DNA of 64,000 nt from Caldilineaceae bacterium. Lineage in GTDB: Bacteria > Chloroflexota > Anaerolineae > Caldilineales > Caldilineaceae. The translations under genes were made by a program, and so were the position numbers. The notes beneath the pieces were generated by a model. It did no database searches. It saw only the letters and a program-made list of their open reading frames with translations, and had not been told where the DNA came from. Each line of letters starts with the position of its first letter. The stretch's first letter is position 1. Positions 16,497-24,762 of the stretch are shown here, one piece after another. Where the stretch lies: the NCBI GenBank assembly GCA_022821545.1, contig JAJEDJ010000047.1:1-64000 (forward strand), read 5' to 3'.

Positions 16497-17521
16497 TGCA
16501 GAGTCTAGCCAATGTGTCGGCGAATGGAGGTATCGCGCTTGGAGGAAAAGTCGTCTGTGACGGCTTCCTGTCAAATGCTGCAGTAAGAGTGCAAACACAC
16601 ATCCATGCTGATCACATGACCGACTTCGAATCGAGCAAGGGCTTTCAAACGATTCTCATGAGTGAACCGACGAAGGATCTGCTCGTTGTAGAGCTAAACG
16701 CGGAACTTGCCTATCGGTCCAATGTGATTGCAATACCTACCGGCCAGTTGTACGAAATCGAAGGATGTCGGATAGAGCTCTTGCCCAGTGGACATATGTT
16801 AGGTTCAACGCAAGTGAGTGTGACCTTGCCTGATGGGTCCAGGGTGGCATATTCCGGCGATTTCAACTGGCCTCTCAACGAAGTGATAAGGACTGACGTT
16901 CTGGTCGTAGACAGTACCTATGGGAGCCCAGACCGTGCGAGGCGATACTCCCAGTCGGAAGTAAATGACCGACTGATCGAGCTTGTTCTCCGTCAGTTAG
17001 GGCAGGGCGCAGTCCACATAAAGGCACATCGGGGGACTTTGGAACGAGCCCTTGAAGTGCTGGATGGAGCCACTCAAGTCCCCATAATTGCTACCCCAAA
17101 ATTGTGTAAGGAGGTTGATGTCTACAGGAAGTTCGGCTACCAGATTCGGCCACTCCTGGACATCAGTTCCGAAGATGCGCGACATTATCTGACTGAAGGG
17201 CAATACTTGCGACTATATGGCATTGGAGAAGGCGACCTCTTTGGCCTGGAGAATGGAACGGCAATCAATCTTAGCGCGTTTATGGCTAGTAGCACAGACC
17301 CAGTTCTGGAGCTTTCTCCTAGAGCATTCAGTGTGGCGATGACTTGCCATGCGGATTTCGACGGAACGCTTCGCTATATCGAGGCAACCGGCGCGCAGCA
17401 CGTAATCACGGATAACTATCGCGGTGGTCATGCAGTTGAGTTGGCCATTGCGGTCCGATCCCAACTTGGTATTGATGCAGCTCCTTCACAGTCACGCCCT
17501 GGCCGATACTGGGGGGAGTGA
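16496..17521 (+). CDS. Beta-CASP metallo-beta-lactamase-fold nuclease
   Basis: A 341-residue MBL-fold hydrolase with the metal motif HIHADH (H35, H37, D39, H40), the third motif LPSGHMLGSTQV, and AYSGDFNWP with the bridging Asp. Then come the beta-CASP-type elements: VVDSTYGSP (motif A acid), IKAHRGTLERALEVL (helicase-like insert with His) and a C-terminal TCHADFDGTLRYIEATGA. This pattern belongs to the SNM1/Artemis and ligase-associated exonuclease group, which degrade or process DNA ends. The ATG at 16496 overlaps the preceding stop. An upstream frame opening at 16466 is less likely. As the last gene of the operon it is the best candidate for the nuclease effector or for a trimming enzyme acting at nicks. 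Metal ligands look complete. Confidence 0.85.
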   Translation: MQSLANVSANGGIALGGKVVCDGFLSNAAVRVQTHIHADHMTDFESSKGFQTILMSEPTKDLLVVELNAELAYRSNVIAIPTGQLYEIEGCRIELLPSGHMLGSTQVSVTLPDGSRVAYSGDFNWPLNEVIRTDVLVVDSTYGSPDRARRYSQSEVNDRLIELVLRQLGQGAVHIKAHRGTLERALEVLDGATQVPIIATPKLCKEVDVYRKFGYQIRPLLDISSEDARHYLTEGQYLRLYGIGEGDLFGLENGTAINLSAFMASSTDPVLELSPRAFSVAMTCHADFDGTLRYIEATGAQHVITDNYRGGHAVELAIAVRSQLGIDAAPSQSRPGRYWGE

Positions 17522-17692
17522 ATCTGTTGGACAAAAAACGTAGGATCAGGATTAGCATCGCATAGCCAAGGCCGCGGCAGATGCTTTGGAGCCCAACGCG
17601 CCCCAGCGGACAAGAGACATTTTGACCTGTTTTTCTGCTTTTGGCGGCGTAGATGGGCGTATTTAATGTAGATCCCAAATGAGACCAAGAGT

Positions 17693-18115
17693 TTGCGAAT
17701 ACCGGGGAAGCGGGCGAGACGCCCGCGATCCCAGGATACAGATCGTGTGAAAAGTCTTGGTTTCAAATTGAACTTACATTACTTTGAACCGTCGGATATG
17801 CCGGACCTACAAGGCATGGTGATCGAAGTGAAGGGCGGCAAACATGTAACGATTCCAGCCTTACGCGCTTTCCGAAGTGTACTTGATAGCGAGGATGCAA
17901 TTATGGCTGGATTGATCGTGATGGATCTGCTGGGTAAGATAAAGGAGTGCAACTTTAGGTAGTTCACGGCGGAAGCAGGCGATTTGATTGTGAATGACCA
18001 ACCCTATTCGTGCATGCCTACTATTTCTGTGCCCTACATCTCAAAAGGGGAACGCTTCGACCTGCCCAACATCGCGGGGCGAAACGAATTTCAACCCAGC
18101 CTCGTGCCCGTATGA
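17693..18115 (+). pseudogene. Decayed C-terminal end of a site-specific DNA methyltransferase
   Basis: Residues encoded from about 17790 (DMPDLQGMVIEVKGGKHVTI, then RSVLDSEDAIMAGLIVMDLLGK) match the C-terminal module I know from adenine-type DNA methyltransferases. The frame meets a TAG at 17960-17962 and continues without shift through FTAEAGDLIVNDQPYS and GRNEFQPSLVPV to a TGA at 18113-18115. Catalytic (DPPY-type) and SAM-binding regions are absent, so only the tail survives. A palindromic repeat sits at the broken upstream edge (17710-17726). It indicates that an older methylation-based module once occupied the site after the PT operon. Confidence 0.75.
17710..17726. repeat. Palindromic REP-like element
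   Basis: GCGGGCG, a three-base AGA loop, and CGCCCGC form a perfect 7-bp GC-only hairpin, flanked by GGGGAA and GATCCCAGG. I recall very similar GCGGGCGAGACGCCCGC-type dispersed repeats in other bacterial genomes including Chloroflexota. It marks the point where similarity to the methyltransferase remnant is lost. Confidence 0.65.
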
Positions 18116-18138
18116 AGAGGCATGCGGAGAATTAGACA

Positions 18139-18426
18139 ATGAATCACATCAGTCCAAAAGAAAAGGCGCGTCAGGGAATGCACCTTATGAAAGAAGCGAT
18201 ATTGGACATTCTCCTGGAAGGTATGGATGCGAATGAAAGAATCGGGCCGCAGAAAGTCACGGAACGAACGGGGTTGCCGTCAGGCGACAGCAGCGGCCAG
18301 CATCAAGATTGGGTGGCGTTCGGTTTTCTGCAAGCCTTGATTGATGAAAACAGGGTCTGGAAACCCACACGCGGCCACTACGAACTTACGGACCAAGAGA
18401 TTGCCAAGCGTCGCCCCGGTCGATAA
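18139..18426 (+). CDS. Small winged-helix-like protein, function unknown
   Basis: A 95-residue protein rich in helix-forming residues: ARQGMHLMKEAILDILLEG, then VTERTGLPS, and a C-terminal FLQALIDENRVWKPTRGHYELTDQE that looks like the recognition helix and wing of a small winged helix. The family is not known to me. It follows the methyltransferase remnant by 23 bases in the same direction and may be a surviving accessory gene (regulator or DNA-binding subunit) of that lost restriction-modification unit. Confidence 0.5.
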   Translation: MNHISPKEKARQGMHLMKEAILDILLEGMDANERIGPQKVTERTGLPSGDSSGQHQDWVAFGFLQALIDENRVWKPTRGHYELTDQEIAKRRPGR

Positions 18427-18562
18427 GCCCCTATATGCTACTTACCTTCCAGTAAGTCGAATCTGCACCTCATTTTCCCCATTTCGTGGTCTAGTCATTG
18501 GGGCCAACCATAGTTTGGATTGCCGCCGACCAGGAAGGACGATAGAAGGGAACAACAAGAAA

Positions 18563-18595
18563 GTGGCCGGGGACAAGCATGTTCGCCCCGGCCAC
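18563..18595 (-). terminator. Intrinsic terminator of the FN3 protein gene
   Basis: GTGGCCGGGG (18563-18572) and CCCCGGCCAC (18586-18595) form a perfect 10-bp stem around a 13-base loop. Read on the minus strand the stem is followed by CTTTCTTGTTGTTC, a T-rich run. It lies 22 bases after the stop of the minus-strand gene ending at 18618. Confidence 0.8.
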
Positions 18596-18617
18596 CATGT
18601 TCGATTTGAGACCCCTG

Positions 18618-20627
18618 TTACTTCATCGTGCGCGACACAGTGTTCGACCAGGGGCTTGATTCTGTTTCACTGATGACTGCCCGCACTCGCCAGTAATAGG
18701 TGACGCCGCTGGAAAGATTTCTGTGCATGTATGCAGTTCTATCCAGAGGCTCCTCTACGACAGCCTGCCAGTCCCCATCAGTCTTGAATTGCAACTCATA
18801 AGAGTTGCCTTCAAAGCCATCAGGACCCGTCCATGTCAGGTAGGTAATGGTTCTGAAACCCACGGCAATGGAGAGGCTTGGGCCGGCAGGTTCCGACGTC
18901 GGGGCTGGTGTAGATGTGGGTGCGGCAGTAGCGGCAGCAGTAGCCGTAGCGGTGGCGGTAGGCGTGCTTGTAGGCGCCGGCCTCGGTGTACGGGTTGGTG
19001 GAGGCACGGCTGTATAGGTCGCGGTCGGTGTTGCGGTCCCAGGTTCCCCAATCGTGATGACAATGCTTGGATCTACCAAACTTAGTTCTGCCTCGTAGCG
19101 ATTGACTACGTTGGGGTTGATTACTATTGGGCATGGACCAATGAGCAGTTCCGGCAGGATGCAAGACCTCTGGACTTCCCAAAGGTGCGGGAAGGTCACG
19201 TATCGAGTTGCATAAGGGAATGCTTCAATCGGAGCATTCGGAACATGGACTATAACGTTGCTCGTCCAATCACTATGCACGAACACATCCTCTCCCACTT
19301 CAAGACCAGTTCTTGCGGCGTACAAGTACCCCTGTCCTTGAGTGGGGCTTGTGTGGACATAATAGTTGTTCGTTGTCGTTACGGTTCGGATAAGAGAACC
19401 CGAAAGGGTTGAAATGCGAATTTCGAAAAACAGGTCGGGATGCTGGTTTGCAGGCGGGATGATCCCCAGCCATGTTTCTTTGTGAGGCCACATGTAAGGC
19501 CAGCAAGAGAAGATCGGGTAATGACAACCTCCTGGGGATGCGAATTTCTTTAGCTTTGGAAGTCGCGTGGGGGCCGGCGTCGGCGGGACAGGTGTTGACT
19601 GAGGCCGATCATATACGTGGTAGCCATGGGTCCCGATCGCGTTTCCATTTTGATCGAGGGCGAGAATGCGGTAATGGTAAGAGGTTCCGTCAACTACGCC
19701 ACGATGAACAAATTCCGACGAAGCGGGGTTGCCCAGATCGCTCCATTGTCCCCATGGGTCATTACTCCCGACTCGTGTTTGCACATCCAAATCATAAGTG
19801 TCTGCGTTGGCGACGCCCTGCCATTTAAGCGAATTCGCTTTTCCTATATCGGTGACGGTTATGTTCGTTGGGGACACCGGTGTAGGTGTTGCTGTTGGCG
19901 GCTGGGGGGTTGGGGTCGCGGTGGGCGGCAACGGCGTAGCGGTTGGTGGCGGCGGAGGCACCTGCGCAGAAACGAAGTCTGCCCACGGCCCGCCACCATT
20001 GCTGTTGATTGCGCGTCCTGTGTATATGTAGGTGTCGCCAACGGTAAGTCCTGAATGGATGTACGACCTGTCGCCAGACGAGTCGAGCAACTTTATCCAT
20101 CTGCCGTTATCATCATCCCAATAACTCAGGTCGTATGTCGCGCCGGAAACCTCACCCCAACTGACAGTTATGGAGCTGTCTTGAGAATTTACCGATAAGG
20201 ACAAAGCGATCTTTGGCGGAAGGGCTAGTCCTCCCGTCACGAACGCAACCGTCCGGTCAGAAAAATCCCCTTCTTCGCCTCCGCTACCAATCCCCCGCAC
20301 CCAAAAGGTGTAGGTATGGGACGGCTCGCCCTGACGTGTTGTGCTCGTTCCGGCAATGTTGTCCTCTGCTATGAAATAGCCGGTGTCATTTGACCAAGAC
20401 CAAAGTTGGTAGTGTGCCGCACCATTTACAGAGTTCCAGGACAACGTGATGGTGGTTCCAGACACACTGTGACTCAGGGTTGGGGCAGTGATTGAAACTT
20501 CCGATGCTCCGCCTGCACCTCCACCGCCACCACCCGGGTCAGGCGGCGGCGACTGGGCACTGGCATAGTTTGCGCTCATTGCAAGGGTCACAAAAATTGC
20601 GGCGAAGAATAACACAACCTGTCTCAT
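18618..20627 (-). CDS. Secreted multi-domain fibronectin type III protein
   Basis: A 669-residue exported protein. The signal peptide MRQVVLFFAAIFVTLAMSAN ends at about ASAQ. The start is placed at 20627 because GGAG stands 6 bases upstream; an earlier in-frame ATG at 20639 is inside that ribosome site. After a Gly-rich linker come FN3-like repeats at about 48-130, 140-225 and 255-345 and a last one at about 590-668, recognisable by SWGEVSGATYDLSY, LKWQGVANADTYDL and YLTWTGPDGFEGNSYEL. They are joined by Thr/Pro linkers such as PTATPLPPTATPTP. A central part (about 365-530) with several cysteines is unassigned. There is no anchor motif, so it is probably released or adheres to the surface. 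It is the only clearly extracellular product inside the defence island. Confidence 0.8.
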   Translation of the reverse strand: MRQVVLFFAAIFVTLAMSANYASAQSPPPDPGGGGGGAGGASEVSITAPTLSHSVSGTTITLSWNSVNGAAHYQLWSWSNDTGYFIAEDNIAGTSTTRQGEPSHTYTFWVRGIGSGGEEGDFSDRTVAFVTGGLALPPKIALSLSVNSQDSSITVSWGEVSGATYDLSYWDDDNGRWIKLLDSSGDRSYIHSGLTVGDTYIYTGRAINSNGGGPWADFVSAQVPPPPPTATPLPPTATPTPQPPTATPTPVSPTNITVTDIGKANSLKWQGVANADTYDLDVQTRVGSNDPWGQWSDLGNPASSEFVHRGVVDGTSYHYRILALDQNGNAIGTHGYHVYDRPQSTPVPPTPAPTRLPKLKKFASPGGCHYPIFSCWPYMWPHKETWLGIIPPANQHPDLFFEIRISTLSGSLIRTVTTTNNYYVHTSPTQGQGYLYAARTGLEVGEDVFVHSDWTSNVIVHVPNAPIEAFPYATRYVTFPHLWEVQRSCILPELLIGPCPIVINPNVVNRYEAELSLVDPSIVITIGEPGTATPTATYTAVPPPTRTPRPAPTSTPTATATATAAATAAPTSTPAPTSEPAGPSLSIAVGFRTITYLTWTGPDGFEGNSYELQFKTDGDWQAVVEEPLDRTAYMHRNLSSGVTYYWRVRAVISETESSPWSNTVSRTMK

Positions 20628-20639
20628 GGCTTTCTCCAT

Positions 20640-21050
20640 GTGGTGGTCCGCGGCGCATGTTTGGTGAGAACTGCGGTGCGGGGATGTGGAAATATGTGAG
20701 GGGGCGTCACTTCTAAGCCTGAGAGGTGTCAGGGAAGAAGGCTAGGCGGCAAAAGTCTGGGCAGCAAAAGCTTGGGCGAGGAGCGCATCGTACTCGGCCT
20801 CGTACTCCACAGCTCATTGCAAGTATAACACATCTTTCGTGGTATTTAGGTATAATGATGACCACTGTTTGTGTTAATTTCGTGTTAAAATGAGGAGGCT
20901 GCTACAATCGGGAACGGGCAGGTCGATTCCACTGACGAAGCAGGGGGTGTGAAGCGGGTCCACGCGTGGGGATTGGGGAGGGGGTCAGGAGCTCAGCCGA
21001 TTGACGTGCCGGGAACAGGAGGTACGACGAACTGTTGAGGAGGTCGAAGG
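20640..21050. other. Intergenic stretch with a possible promoter
   Basis: No gene is seen. A perfect -10-like TATAAT stands at 20851-20856 without a good -35 element. Nearby GTGTTAATTTCGTGTTAA contains a short direct repeat. Either could serve the small gene at 21051. Confidence 0.35.
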
Positions 21051-21251
21051 ATGACCACAGAAGCAAAGTATGGTGGGGTCGTCAAATGGTCGGAGGAAGA
21101 CCAGTGTTTTGTAGGGTGTTATCCGGGGATTATAGGTCCCTGTTGTCATGGGGACGATGAAGACGAGGTCTATCGACAGTTATGTCGAATTGTCGATGAG
21201 TGGTTGGAAACGGAATACCAAGACCGAAAATCGCATGGCGGCAAAGGCTGA
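21051..21251 (+). CDS. HicB-like small protein (orphan antitoxin type)
   Basis: A 66-residue protein. YGGVVKWSEEDQCFVGCYPG and the acidic helix DEDEVYRQLCRIVDEWLETE follow the HicB partial RNase-H-like fold (compare the intact HicB at 36753: AHIDYSEDDGCFVGHIAG). No HicA toxin gene is adjacent on either side. It may be a solitary antitoxin or regulator, or a remnant of a pair. GAGG lies close before the start. Confidence 0.65.
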   Translation: MTTEAKYGGVVKWSEEDQCFVGCYPGIIGPCCHGDDEDEVYRQLCRIVDEWLETEYQDRKSHGGKG

Positions 21252-21452
21252 AATCCTAGGCCCAGAGGCGCTGACATGTATACACTGTCAGTACAGCCCG
21301 CCGCAGGGGAACGACTTGCAGTGAGCAAAGGATAGGGAGTGTGGAGGGAGACTGAACCGGGTGATGAAAGCGGAAATACCGCTGCCGTCGAGCCTTTATG
21401 GTGGCTTGTTCAACTTGAAAGCCATTACTTGAGAACACCCAGGTGAACAAGA

Positions 21453-22643
21453 ATGTCTGAAACAAACCCATACCTGAAGGAAGTTCACATAAGCAACTAC
21501 CTCAGCTTGCGCGATGTTGTGCTGCCGCTTAAGCCTCTGACGGTACTGGTAGGACCTAATGCAAGTGGAAAGTCCAATGTTTTAAGCGCTTTGAGGCTGC
21601 TCAACAGGATGATCCGGGCCGAGGCGCTTCCTCCGGCGGACCTGATCCAACGGCTATTGTGGGCCGGTGAAGCTAAATACATCACTTTTCAATTGCAGGC
21701 CGAAGTGAAGGAGATTCCTGCCGAATATGAGCTTGACCTCAGGGCAGATTCGGAGAACCGCCTTGCCTGCGAAAGACTCTTGGTTGAAGACATTGACGTT
21801 ATATCTGTTCAGGACGGGCAGGGCTATGTAAAGGACGAAGACGGCCAGAACAAAACAACCTATAAGTCCAAGAAGCTCGCCCTGAAGTCTGCTGGCGATT
21901 ATGGCGACAAACCCATTACGAGTCTCCTGACCGAGTTTGTCAGAGATTGGGAGTTCTATGACTTTCAGCCAAGAGTCATGCGAAGAAGGGTCACGAGCAT
22001 AGATCAGCTCATCCTTGGTGAACCCATGGAGACGCGCGGTTCGCCTCAGCTTGACGATGATGGTTCAACCCTGACGGAACTGCTCTCGTACTGGTTTGAA
22101 AATGACAAAGAGCGCTTTGAGACGATCAGTCGATCTCTTAAGAAAAGTACCAACATCAGTATCGACCACCGCATAATCGACGAAGAGCCCCAACTATGCC
22201 TTTCGGAAGGTTACAAGAATCCAATCCCGTTGCAAGGCGCATCAGACGGGACGCTGCGTCTCGTTGCCTACTATACATTGTTGAACCAACCGGAACTGCC
22301 GCCGCTAATCGCCATCGAAGAACCGGAAAGAAACTTGCATCCAGGCGCCTTGCACGACATTGCCGAAGTGCTTGAGTTAATCGCCGAACAGTCTCAGGTA
22401 ATTATCACCACTCACAGTTCCCAACTGTTGGACGCATTCAGTTCCGAGAACGCGTCCGACTCGCTCTGCATATTGCTCTTGCGCAATCGTCCAGGACAGG
22501 GGACTGAAGTCATAAACCTTGAGGATGTGCGTCGCGACCGGCAGGCTCTGAATGGTTGGATTGCCGATTTCGGTATTGGCAGCGGAATTTTCGATAGCGG
22601 GCTTCTCCAAGATTATGTGGCGGAGCCGGCATGCCAAGCGTGA
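21453..22643 (+). CDS. AAA family ATPase (AAA_21/RecF-OLD-like) of a two-gene defence pair
   Basis: A 396-residue SMC/RecF-like ATPase. The N-terminus VHISNYLSLRDVVLPLKPLT leads into Walker A GPNASGKSN (K40). The signature-like QGASDGTLRLVAYYTLL and Walker B PLIAIEEPERNLHPGAL come late, followed by VIITTHSSQLLDAF (H-loop). Such ATPases pair with a TOPRIM/DUF4276-type protein. Here the partner starts 13 bases inside this gene's end but is cut short. A complete, distantly similar pair lies at 48720-50554. The likely role is phage defence or DNA-damage sensing; with the partner lost the module is probably inactive. Confidence 0.8.
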   Translation: MSETNPYLKEVHISNYLSLRDVVLPLKPLTVLVGPNASGKSNVLSALRLLNRMIRAEALPPADLIQRLLWAGEAKYITFQLQAEVKEIPAEYELDLRADSENRLACERLLVEDIDVISVQDGQGYVKDEDGQNKTTYKSKKLALKSAGDYGDKPITSLLTEFVRDWEFYDFQPRVMRRRVTSIDQLILGEPMETRGSPQLDDDGSTLTELLSYWFENDKERFETISRSLKKSTNISIDHRIIDEEPQLCLSEGYKNPIPLQGASDGTLRLVAYYTLLNQPELPPLIAIEEPERNLHPGALHDIAEVLELIAEQSQVIITTHSSQLLDAFSSENASDSLCILLLRNRPGQGTEVINLEDVRRDRQALNGWIADFGIGSGIFDSGLLQDYVAEPACQA

Positions 22644-23014
22644 GAATCTGGACCTTGGAATCTGACTATGATGCCAGAGCGGTCAGAAGCCTGGCAGAGA
22701 AGCTGGCGATTCATCTTCAACTCGACCAGCTTTCGATCCAAATATCCGGTAAGGGGGCGCTCCCTAAACGAAGAAGAGGAGGTCCTCCTCCGCATGAAAT
22801 TCTCAGAAGGGCGGTTCAAAATTACCTCAAGCAAGACGACTGTGTGATATTCGTCATCGATAGCGATGGGCCGATGTCAAAGAACCAAAGGCGCCAAGAG
22901 CCGAATTCACTGTTCAATCAGATCATGCTGCTCGTCAATGATAGCAGTCTTGATGGAAGAGTGTATTTCGCCCCGCCCGCCCCGTTCCCACCCCACACCC
23001 GGAATTGTGCATAA
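22631..23014 (+). pseudogene. Truncated TOPRIM/DUF4276-like partner of the AAA ATPase
   Basis: The first 110 codons look genuine: VRIWTLESDYDARAVRSLAEK, then CVIFVIDSDGPMSKNQRRQEP, with the acidic pair of a TOPRIM-like metal site. After GRVYFAPP the frame passes into Pro/His-rich sequence and stops at 23014. I expect a partner of roughly 200 residues with a conserved Glu-Trp segment near the middle, which is missing. The break, near 22,975, coincides with the change from lower-GC to high-GC sequence. I therefore read this as truncation at the island boundary. Confidence 0.65.
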
Positions 23015-23040
23015 TCCGCAACCATCGTGTACACTAGCCC
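22965..23040. other. Probable right boundary of the accessory island
   Basis: Coding similarity of the upstream gene stops here and base composition changes visibly: genes to the left use many A/T third positions, while genes to the right end codons mostly in C or G. No attachment-site repeat, integrase or tRNA was found at the junction. Confidence 0.6.
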
Positions 23041-23125
23041 CTACTCCGCGATGAGAGCGTTATACAGTTCACCCGAACTGTGCCATTCATAACGGTTCAA
23101 CCTTTCACCTTTACAGGAGATCAGA

Positions 23126-24697
23126 ATGCTTCGACGTCGTATTCGCACTATTTCTATTCTGGCCGCGCTCCTCGCGCTGTTCGTCATGACGGGCTGCGTC
23201 GCCGCGGACACCGGCGCCCAGTCCGGCGACATGGCGGCCGATGATATGGCCGCCGACGATATGGCCGAAGAAGGCTACCCGGAGGAGATGATCATCGGCA
23301 TGGGCGCGCTGCCGGTTACGCTGGTGGGCAATACGGTCCCATCGCTGCAGTCACGTATCTTCTCCAAACTGATGTACGAGACCCTGGCCGTCCTCAATGA
23401 GGAGACCGGCGCCATCGATCCCGTGCTGCTCGATTCGATGGAGCTGGTGGACGACGTCACCGTCCGCATCGTCATCAAGGAAGGCATTGAGTTCCATAAC
23501 GGCGAAATCCTCACGGCGCCCGGCCTCGCCAAGAGCTTCGAGCTGCTCCTAGACGCGGACCCGCAGAAGTTCACGTGGTCGTTCCGCCAGCTTAACGACT
23601 ACGACTCCTACGAGGTGATCGACGACTACACCATGGAGTTCACGCTCGTCGAACCGATCGATCGCTGGGCCAACCTTTTCGCCAACCACATGCCGCTGGC
23701 GCCCGACCATCTTGAAGCGGTCGGCCTTGACGGCTATATCGAAGAGCCGGTCGGCACGGGGCCCTACAAGTTCTCATCGTGGCAGCGCGACAGCTACATC
23801 ACGCTCGAACGCTGGGAAGCCCATCCCGACGGCGTGCCGGTCATCGAAAAGGTGACGTTCCGCCACATGCCGGAAGCCGCGGTGCGCGTCGCCGCCCTCA
23901 AGAGCGGCGAGATCCACATCGCGGCCCACGTGCCCCCGGACCAGATCGAGAGCCTGGAGGCAGACGGTTTCGAGCTCTACGCGGGCGACAGCATGCAGAG
24001 CATGTACGTCGGCATCAACATTTACGGCCGCAACGAGATTCTGAATGACGTGCGCGTGCGCCAGGCGATGCTCTACTCGGTCGACCTGGACGGTATGTGG
24101 AACACCATCGCGGGCGGTTTCGGCACGAAGCTGGACTGCCAGATCGTCGCCCCCGGCGGCTTCGGCTACAACCCGGACGTCCAGACGTATCCCTTTGATC
24201 CTGAAAAGGCCAAGGCGCTCCTGACCGAGGCCGGCTACCCGGACGGCTTCACCATCACCGGCTCCGCCACGACAGGCCGCTACTTCCGCGACCGCACGTT
24301 CATGGAGGCGCTGGCGGCGCAGTGGGCCCAGGTCGGCATCATTGTCGAGATGGAGTACCCCGAGTCGTCCGTCTGGCTGCAGGAGCTGATCGACCAGACG
24401 CTGCCGCCGATCATGAATATCGGCCTCAACTGGTACCTGAGCGACAATACGACGTCGATGTGGGGCCCGGTGGGCGACGGCGCCCCCGATCCCGGCTTCC
24501 TTGAAATGACGGCCACCAAGCGGACGATCGCCGACCCGGTCGAACGCGAGGCAGTGGTCAAGGATATCGCGGCCTACATCTGCGACAACGCACAGGCGCT
24601 GCACGCCTACACGATTCCGGCGCTCTACGCGCTCAGCCCGGGCCTGCCGGAACTGACCTTCAGCAAGTCGTTCGAGATCTTCATCCCGACCGAATAG
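23126..24697 (+). CDS. ABC transporter solute-binding lipoprotein, family 5 (oligopeptide type)
   Basis: A 523-residue peptide/nickel-type binding protein (SBP_bac_5). The signal ends in a lipobox MTGC near residue 32, followed by an acidic spacer with repeated MAADD units before the folded domain. Typical elements are VRIVIKEGIEFHNGEILTA, the HMPEAAVRVAALKSGEIH segment and YNPDVQTYPFDPEKAKALLTEAGYPDGF. It would capture peptides or a similar solute outside the membrane for the permeases at 24763 and 25774. AGGAG precedes the start. A strong hairpin follows the stop and probably protects this part of the transcript. The substrate cannot be assigned. Confidence 0.9.
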   Translation: MLRRRIRTISILAALLALFVMTGCVAADTGAQSGDMAADDMAADDMAEEGYPEEMIIGMGALPVTLVGNTVPSLQSRIFSKLMYETLAVLNEETGAIDPVLLDSMELVDDVTVRIVIKEGIEFHNGEILTAPGLAKSFELLLDADPQKFTWSFRQLNDYDSYEVIDDYTMEFTLVEPIDRWANLFANHMPLAPDHLEAVGLDGYIEEPVGTGPYKFSSWQRDSYITLERWEAHPDGVPVIEKVTFRHMPEAAVRVAALKSGEIHIAAHVPPDQIESLEADGFELYAGDSMQSMYVGINIYGRNEILNDVRVRQAMLYSVDLDGMWNTIAGGFGTKLDCQIVAPGGFGYNPDVQTYPFDPEKAKALLTEAGYPDGFTITGSATTGRYFRDRTFMEALAAQWAQVGIIVEMEYPESSVWLQELIDQTLPPIMNIGLNWYLSDNTTSMWGPVGDGAPDPGFLEMTATKRTIADPVEREAVVKDIAAYICDNAQALHAYTIPALYALSPGLPELTFSKSFEIFIPTE

Positions 24698-24719
24698 GTA
24701 ACAGCGAGAAGAGAGTGAA

Positions 24720-24753
24720 GAGGAGTGAGTAGAGAGGGATCTACTCACTCCTC
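24720..24753 (+). promoter_or_regulatory. Intercistronic hairpin after the binding-protein gene
   Basis: GAGGAGTGAGTAGA (24720-24733) and TCTACTCACTCCTC (24740-24753) form a perfect 14-bp stem with a 6-base loop. There is no T-run, so it is more likely an RNA stabiliser or partial terminator that lets the binding protein be made in excess over the permeases. Confidence 0.75.
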
Positions 24754-24762
24754 GCCCCGCTT

